A stretch of DNA of 11,002 bases from the NCBI GenBank assembly GCA_964567435.1, contig CAZMMQ010000096.1, forward strand, positions 1 through 11,002, in the 5' to 3' direction. Made by a program: the position numbers and the translations under genes. The DNA is from RFSX01 sp964567435. Its GTDB lineage: Bacteria > Bacteroidota > Bacteroidia > Chitinophagales > Saprospiraceae. Within the stretch, counting starts at the first letter, position 1. The number at the start of each line of letters is the position of its first letter. Below the pieces are notes generated by a model. It searched no databases. It worked only from the letters and a program-made list of their open reading frames with translations, and had not been told where the DNA came from. Shown here piece after piece: positions 6,865 through 11,002 of the stretch.

Positions 6865-8485
6865 TGTGGCCTATTCGATTAGAACGTGGATCTATTAATG
6901 TCATAAAGTAACTGTTATCGCTTACTTTTTTTGACTTACTAGTCGAAAGCACATAGTCATCTCCAAGCTCATCAAAAAGAGGACTTATATCTGAAATACT
7001 CGTACGATTATAATCCACTGCTGCCGTACGCATATCTCTGCCTACCGAGATATTTCGTCGACGCCTTTGTTCTCTGTCAAAGTTGCTATCCCTTTCATTG
7101 TACATGAGCATCAATGTGTTGCCTACATTAATATGACTATAGGATAAATAATTATCATTTCGCAAGAAAAAAATTTCACCACCTATTGATCGAAAGAATC
7201 CTCTTGCCACTACTTGAGACTGCTTCTTAGGAACAATGTCAACATTAGAAATCTCTCCCGTATTGCTGATGTCTACTATCACTAAGTCATTGACATGTAA
7301 GGTTGTGGTTTCTGTTCGGTTTCCAAATTGGTTGAATGAACCTACTCTATTTATACTGTTGAAATTATCTGATGTTGTTCTCGTATATATTTCCTCTGCT
7401 ATCATTACTGTTCTTCCATCTGGCAATACAATCAGATCTCTAATATTAAAGTCATCATCCAATCCAGATTTTCCATCTTTAAGAGAGACGTCTGCATTTG
7501 CCTTATCCAGATTTATTAGTTCACGTTTGCTAAATTCTCGATTACTGGTTACCACCTGACTGTATTCGCTATCATAACGTGTATAAAAAGCACCATTTAT
7601 ATTACCTCCTTCCTTGGTAGAAATCAACCCTGCGCATATTACATCTCCTGTCGATGGATCTATCTGTATAGAGGCTTCGTGCACAAATTGCTTGTCTACC
7701 TCTACAGGATAACGTTCCACGGTTTTGAGATCAGGATGGACTTGAAGTAATTGCATAGTATAACCAGCAATTTTTTCATCATTTCTATTCTTTACTGTTT
7801 CCTTTCCATCCTCATCTTTGTTATACTTCGTCAGAAAGATGAATTCTCCATCATTGTTGAGTTCTACATCTTGTATTTCATATTGCTTCTGGTTGCCTCG
7901 CAGTCTAGCCCAATCATCCCATAATATGTCGCCCTGTTCGGAGGCCACGGCACAATATAATTCTACCTCGTCCTTTTTCTTATCATTATCTACCAAGGCT
8001 ACAAATCCAACCTTCGTAGAATCTGGTGATACCAACATTCTAGTTTGTGGAATGTCTGAGGCTTTACCTATTTCTAGAGTAAAGAGTTTCTTAGCTCTTC
8101 CTTGTTTACCATCTAAGGCAATTGGGATTAATTGATAGGTATACTTATAGCTACTAATTTTTTCTATCACTGTCCAGGTCAATGATTTTCCTGTAGAAAT
8201 CAGATCTACTGTAATTATTCCTTTTTCTCCATACTCATAGCTAAAAACCTGATCGAACTTGGTGTCATACTTTTCAATAATTAAATTTCTCCCGGGTTCC
8301 CCTAGAATACCTTTGCCAGATCTTTCATAAAGATATATCGTGTAACCACTATCATCAGCATGCAGTAACCCTTGGTACTCATCATTGACTCTCAACGGAA
8401 TTTCAGGACCAACTGTGATTTCAGGTGTTTGAGCTATTAGTGTCATTGTACTAAGTACTAATGACATGATGATTATATGTTTCAT
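6839..8485 (-). CDS. Exported protein of unknown function, possibly beta-propeller-like
   Basis: 548 residues, starting with a signal peptide (MKHIIIMSLVLSTMTLIAQ, probable cut before TPEI). I do not recognise the family with certainty. The mature part is rich in beta-strand-like segments separated by Asp/Asn/Gly turns: DDSGYTIYLYE (44-54), SPDSTKVGFVALV (153-165), NNDGEFIFLTKY (210-221), DPSTGDVICAGLI (276-288), LPDGRTVMIAEEI (354-366), NDLVIVDISNTGEI (399-412). These are spaced like the blades of a propeller. There are only two cysteines (178, 284). A strongly basic patch, REQRRRR, lies at 471-477. There is no T9SS sorting domain or lipobox, so the protein is probably periplasmic. It lies 40 bp downstream of the alpha/beta hydrolase gene on the same strand and may share its transcript. 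Its final 26 bases overlap the opposite-strand Wzy-like gene. Confidence 0.85.
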   Translation of the reverse strand: MKHIIIMSLVLSTMTLIAQTPEITVGPEIPLRVNDEYQGLLHADDSGYTIYLYERSGKGILGEPGRNLIIEKYDTKFDQVFSYEYGEKGIITVDLISTGKSLTWTVIEKISSYKYTYQLIPIALDGKQGRAKKLFTLEIGKASDIPQTRMLVSPDSTKVGFVALVDNDKKKDEVELYCAVASEQGDILWDDWARLRGNQKQYEIQDVELNNDGEFIFLTKYNKDEDGKETVKNRNDEKIAGYTMQLLQVHPDLKTVERYPVEVDKQFVHEASIQIDPSTGDVICAGLISTKEGGNINGAFYTRYDSEYSQVVTSNREFSKRELINLDKANADVSLKDGKSGLDDDFNIRDLIVLPDGRTVMIAEEIYTRTTSDNFNSINRVGSFNQFGNRTETTTLHVNDLVIVDISNTGEISNVDIVPKKQSQVVARGFFRSIGGEIFFLRNDNYLSYSHINVGNTLMLMYNERDSNFDREQRRRRNISVGRDMRTAAVDYNRTSISDISPLFDELGDDYVLSTSKSKKVSDNSYFMTLIDPRSNRIGHIRLAVMSF

Positions 8486-8525
8486 ACCTAATTTGTTCTT
8501 ACTAAAGTTGTAAAATTTCTACTTG

Positions 8526-9389
8526 TCATGTTGTTACGAAAGATATAATTTCCTTGTTTACTTCGTTATATTTTTCCCACTGTACAAAATGTCCACAGTT
8601 ATTATAGAATATAAGTCGTCCTTGAGTAGCAGCTGCCAGTGTTTCTTTTGCTACGCTTTCTGTCGTGATTTGTGGATGCATTATATGATGCGGTATTAAC
8701 TTGTCTTTATCTCCAAAGAAAATTAATACCGGCTTATCTATGATGCTTAATGCTTCCTTAACATTGATAGTTGATATAGAATAGCTTGTCTCAGACATTG
8801 TCTTTGCGAAGTCATATAAGTCGTCTTTGTCTTTCGCCATACTCAGTCTGTCCTCAATCATGAAGTGAGCATCTTCTGGCATCCTGTAAAAATTAAGTTT
8901 ATAATTTTTACTTATCATCGCTGGAGGATAGCTTGCAATAAGGTCAGCTGTAAAGAAGGTTTTGATAAGTTCGGCGTCTTTTGCACTGTATTGTTCTATC
9001 CCAGCTGGGGCAATCAGTACTAACTTATGGATCAAATCTGGATAACGGTGTGCTATTATAATACTCATCATTCCACCCATGCTGTGCCCTACCAGCGTCA
9101 CCTTCTTGTATCCTTGCTGCTTTATGAATAAGGCGATTGATTCCGAAAGTTGTGAAACGTCCATAGCCTTGTCCCTTCTAGGCGATTGACCAAAGCCTGG
9201 CGTATCTACTGCCACACATCTATAGTGCTCACTTAGAATTGGAATATTCTTTGACCAGGCTTTGATATTGCTGCCCATCCCATGTAGAAATAACAGTGTC
9301 TGCTCAGCATTTCCTTTTTCTAAGTAGCATAGCTTCTGCTCTCCGACCAAGGTCGATTGGGCTAGTTTGTATAAGTTGGTTATAGCCAT
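8526..9389 (-). CDS. Alpha/beta-fold hydrolase
   Basis: 287 residues, a typical length for the family, with no signal peptide, so cytoplasmic. The fold is clear: LLFLHGMGS (32-40) is the oxyanion-hole strand-turn; VDTPGFGQS (61-69) follows; VGHSMGGMM (100-108) is the nucleophile elbow with Ser103; FGDKDKLIP (225-233) supplies the acid, most likely Asp229; and NNCGHFVQWE (263-272) holds the catalytic His267. The lid lies about 130-205. This arrangement is shared by esterases, meta-cleavage C-C hydrolases, haloperoxidase-like enzymes and epoxide hydrolases. Ser as nucleophile excludes epoxide hydrolases and haloalkane dehalogenases (which use Asp), but the substrate cannot be told. It is isolated from sdhB by a strong terminator, so it should have its own promoter in 9390-9437. 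The unknown exported protein follows 40 bp downstream. Confidence 0.92.
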   Translation of the reverse strand: MAITNLYKLAQSTLVGEQKLCYLEKGNAEQTLLFLHGMGSNIKAWSKNIPILSEHYRCVAVDTPGFGQSPRRDKAMDVSQLSESIALFIKQQGYKKVTLVGHSMGGMMSIIIAHRYPDLIHKLVLIAPAGIEQYSAKDAELIKTFFTADLIASYPPAMISKNYKLNFYRMPEDAHFMIEDRLSMAKDKDDLYDFAKTMSETSYSISTINVKEALSIIDKPVLIFFGDKDKLIPHHIMHPQITTESVAKETLAAATQGRLIFYNNCGHFVQWEKYNEVNKEIISFVTT

Positions 9390-9438
9390 TCTTTGTGTTA
9401 GAAATTCAAATTTTTGGAGTACCCTACCCCTATTAACT

Positions 9439-9469
9439 AAAAAAAGTCCAGACTGTTATGTCTGGACTT
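9439..9469 (-). terminator. Strong intrinsic terminator after sdhB
   Basis: AAGTCCAGAC (9444-9453) is an exact reverse complement of GTCTGGACTT (9460-9469), a 10-bp stem around the loop TGTTAT. On the minus strand the stem leads straight into seven T residues (complement of A9439-A9445, two of them inside the stem). It lies 30 bp past the sdhB stop and about 50 bp before the alpha/beta hydrolase start, so it should end the sdh transcript and insulate the hydrolase gene. Confidence 0.88.
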
Positions 9470-9479
9470 GATCTTATAC

Positions 9480-9494
9480 TTTTTTTAAAAAAAA
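9480..9494. repeat. T7A8 tract just downstream of sdhB stop
   Basis: Seven T (9480-9486) followed by eight A (9487-9494) lie 4 bases beyond the sdhB stop codon and upstream of the terminator hairpin in the sense of transcription. The tract is self-complementary, and on the minus strand reads as T8A7. It may add to RNA pausing, or it may be simple low-complexity sequence prone to length change. Confidence 0.5.
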
Positions 9495-9498
9495 TGAT

Positions 9499-10245
9499 CT
9501 AGGTCTGACTGCCAAATACTGAACCTAAGTAATATCGGTTGAGTGCGGCAATATTATCAGTAGATATTTCTTTAGGGCAATCTACTTCACAAGCGCCGAC
9601 ATTCGAACATTTTCCGAAGCCTTCTTTGTCCATGACTCTTACCATGTTTTTCACTCTTCTACCATGCTCTACTTTTCCTTGAGGTAGTTTGTTTAAGTGA
9701 TTGATTTTTGCTGAAGTAAATAGCATAGCTGATCCATTAGGGCAAGCAGCTACACAGGCACCACAGCCTATGCAAGTCGCAGAGTCGAAGGCCTCATCGG
9801 CATCAGCCTTGTCTACAGGTATGGCATTACCGTCTACAGCCTGTCCAGTATTGACTGAGATATATCCTCCAGCTTGGATTATGGCATCGAAAGACGATCT
9901 ATCCACCGCAAGATCTTTTATAACAGGAAATGCCGCAGCTCTAAATGGTTCTATTGTAATCGTATCACCACTCTTAAAAGCTCTCATGTGCAACTGACAA
10001 GTAGTGGTTCCAGTTTGACTTCCATGAGGACGTCCATTAATGACCATACTACAGGCTCCACAAATACCTTCACGACAATCATGTTCGAAGGCGACCGGGT
10101 CTTCTTTCTTTTCTATCAGCTGTTGATTCAGTACATCCAACATTTCCAGAAAAGACATATGCTCTTCTGCTTCTACCTGATAGCTGGCAAAGTGGCCATC
10201 AGATTTAGAATTCTTTTGCCTCCAGATTTTTAAAGTTAGCTTCAT
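9499..10245 (-). CDS. sdhB: Succinate dehydrogenase/fumarate reductase iron-sulfur subunit
   Basis: SdhB passes electrons from the FAD of SdhA to quinone through three Fe-S clusters on the cytoplasmic face of the inner membrane, linking the TCA cycle to respiration. All ligands are visible in the 248 residues. The [2Fe-2S] cluster uses Cys57, 62, 65 (DCREGICGAC) and Cys83. The [4Fe-4S] cluster uses Cys158, 161, 164 (CIGCGAC) and Cys223. The [3Fe-4S] cluster uses Cys168, 213 and 219. Spacing agrees with the ligand pattern I know for Wolinella succinogenes FrdB, and the protein resembles that type, which pairs with a single di-haem cytochrome b (SdhC). ATG 10245 lies 32 bp after the sdhA stop, so the two are co-transcribed. 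The order sdhA-sdhB then terminator means SdhC, if clustered, must be upstream of sdhA outside the window. Succinate oxidation rather than fumarate reduction is assumed, not shown. Confidence 0.97.
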   Translation of the reverse strand: MKLTLKIWRQKNSKSDGHFASYQVEAEEHMSFLEMLDVLNQQLIEKKEDPVAFEHDCREGICGACSMVINGRPHGSQTGTTTCQLHMRAFKSGDTITIEPFRAAAFPVIKDLAVDRSSFDAIIQAGGYISVNTGQAVDGNAIPVDKADADEAFDSATCIGCGACVAACPNGSAMLFTSAKINHLNKLPQGKVEHGRRVKNMVRVMDKEGFGKCSNVGACEVDCPKEISTDNIAALNRYYLGSVFGSQT

Positions 10246-10277
10246 AACTTATTTCTTTTATTATACAGTGCTCCGCA

Positions 10278-11002
10278 CTATTTATACGATCTAGTTTTTA
10301 ATTCTACATTTTCGAAAGTCAGTTCTTCCTTGTGAAGTATAGGATTGTTGTCATCCCATTCCCAAGCCGAAACATAGGTGTAATCTGCATCATTTCTTTT
10401 GGCTTCTCCATTCTCAGTCGACTCTTCTCTAAAGTGTCCACCACAAGACTCACCTCTATCCAGTGCATCCACCGCAAAGAGTTCTCCTAACTCTAAAAAG
10501 TCTGCTACCCTTGCTGCTTTCTCTAACTCTGGATTAAACTCGTCATTTGTACCTGGTATATATACATCTGAGTAAAATTCCTTTCTCAGCTTTCTTATCA
10601 AATCTCTGCCTTTTTTCAATCCTTCTGCATTTCTTGACATACCACAGTAATCCCACATGATCTTACCCAATCTTCTATGGAAACTTTCCACAGACTGATT
10701 CCCATTTATGGCCAGCAACTGATCCAATCTGTTCTTGACTCTAGTCTCAGCGTCATGGAACTCTTTGGCATCATTATCTATCTTCGGTGTTCTTATCTCA
10801 TCTGCAAGGAAAGTGCCTATAGTATAAGGTATGACGAAATACCCATCAGCCAACCCTTGCATCAATGCCGAAGCTCCAAGCCTGTTGGCGCCATGGTCTG
10901 AAAAGTTGGCTTCACCCAGTGCAAAGAGTCCTGGAATATTTGTCTGTAGATTGTAATCCACCCAAAGACCTCCCATAGTATAGTGTACCGCAGGATATAT
11001 TT
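10278..11002 (-). CDS. sdhA: Succinate dehydrogenase/fumarate reductase flavoprotein subunit (5'-truncated by window edge)
   Basis: The C-terminal part of SdhA, the FAD-bearing subunit that oxidises succinate to fumarate. The frame is open through the window edge: codons before the internal ATG at 10976 read I-Y-P-A-V-H-Y-T, continuing into MGGLWVDYN, so the real start lies well outside. About 241 residues are present of an expected 600-670. Key elements: HYTMGG, whose His belongs to the dicarboxylate/FAD-proximal site; GLFALGEANFSDHGANRLG, the FAD-binding loop with the substrate-binding Arg in GANRLG; then the helical C-terminal domain (IMWDYCGMSRN) and a terminal SCGGHFREE and YVSAWEW region typical of the family. 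The stop is TAG. sdhB follows 32 bp downstream. Cysteines in this segment are not cluster ligands. Identification is secure; only the N-terminal FAD-binding fold is missing because of the window edge. Confidence 0.96.
   Translation of the reverse strand, partial: IYPAVHYTMGGLWVDYNLQTNIPGLFALGEANFSDHGANRLGASALMQGLADGYFVIPYTIGTFLADEIRTPKIDNDAKEFHDAETRVKNRLDQLLAINGNQSVESFHRRLGKIMWDYCGMSRNAEGLKKGRDLIRKLRKEFYSDVYIPGTNDEFNPELEKAARVADFLELGELFAVDALDRGESCGGHFREESTENGEAKRNDADYTYVSAWEWDDNNPILHKEELTFENVELKTRSYK

Noticed and set aside
9407..9435. Possible minus-strand promoter for the alpha/beta hydrolase gene: AAAATTTG (9414-9407) with TTA about 18 bases upstream
   Set aside because: It misses the conserved T of the -7 element and lacks a TTG at -33. 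A promoter is expected here because of the terminator, but these bases do not identify it.
9701..9997. Open frames on the plus strand opposite sdhB, also at 9874-10233
   Set aside because: They are shadows of sdhB, whose cluster-ligand motifs fix the true frame. Their products resemble nothing and have no start signals.

Overview
The window reads as a chromosomal stretch from a member of the Bacteroidota, probably a marine or environmental lineage such as the Saprospiria. Three things point there. One secreted protein ends in a type IX secretion (T9SS) type A sorting domain. The WYL regulator has the layout common in that phylum. A clean Bacteroidota-type -7 element (TATCTTTG) lies in the one divergent intergenic gap. 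Base composition is moderately AT-rich, and starts lack obvious Shine-Dalgarno sequences, which is also normal for the phylum.

Layout, left to right. (1) Positions 1-828, plus strand: the C-terminal four fifths of a WYL-domain transcriptional regulator, cut by the window edge. (2) 829-1116: intergenic, with small hairpins and what look like decayed intergenic repeat sequences. (3) 1117-2865, plus: a large secreted multidomain protein with a six-cysteine NTR/TIMP-like N-terminal module, three MopE-type Asp-rich metal-binding motifs, two fibronectin III-like modules and a T9SS sorting domain. (4) 2920-4374, minus: an NhaC-family Na+/H+ antiporter, converging on gene 3 with a small terminator between them. 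(5) 4465-5622 and 5662-6864, plus: an exported TPR protein followed 39 bp later by a polytopic membrane protein resembling Wzy/WaaL O-antigen polymerases and ligases. (6) 9389-8526 and 8485-6839, minus: an alpha/beta hydrolase followed by an exported protein of unknown function. The latter overlaps the Wzy-like gene tail to tail by 26 bp. (7) 11002-9499, minus: the end of sdhA and all of sdhB (succinate dehydrogenase), closed by a strong intrinsic terminator at 9439-9469.

The genes fall into several small independent transcription units rather than one system. sdhA-sdhB are core respiratory genes of the TCA cycle. NhaC handles sodium, proton and pH homeostasis. The TPR/Wzy-like pair may serve the cell envelope, but no glycosyltransferase, flippase or chain-length gene is visible beside it. 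I found no RNA gene, CRISPR array, insertion sequence, integrase or phage gene. No defence-type or clearly new multi-gene system is visible. The most interesting item is the NTR/TIMP-like, metal-motif-rich T9SS cargo protein.
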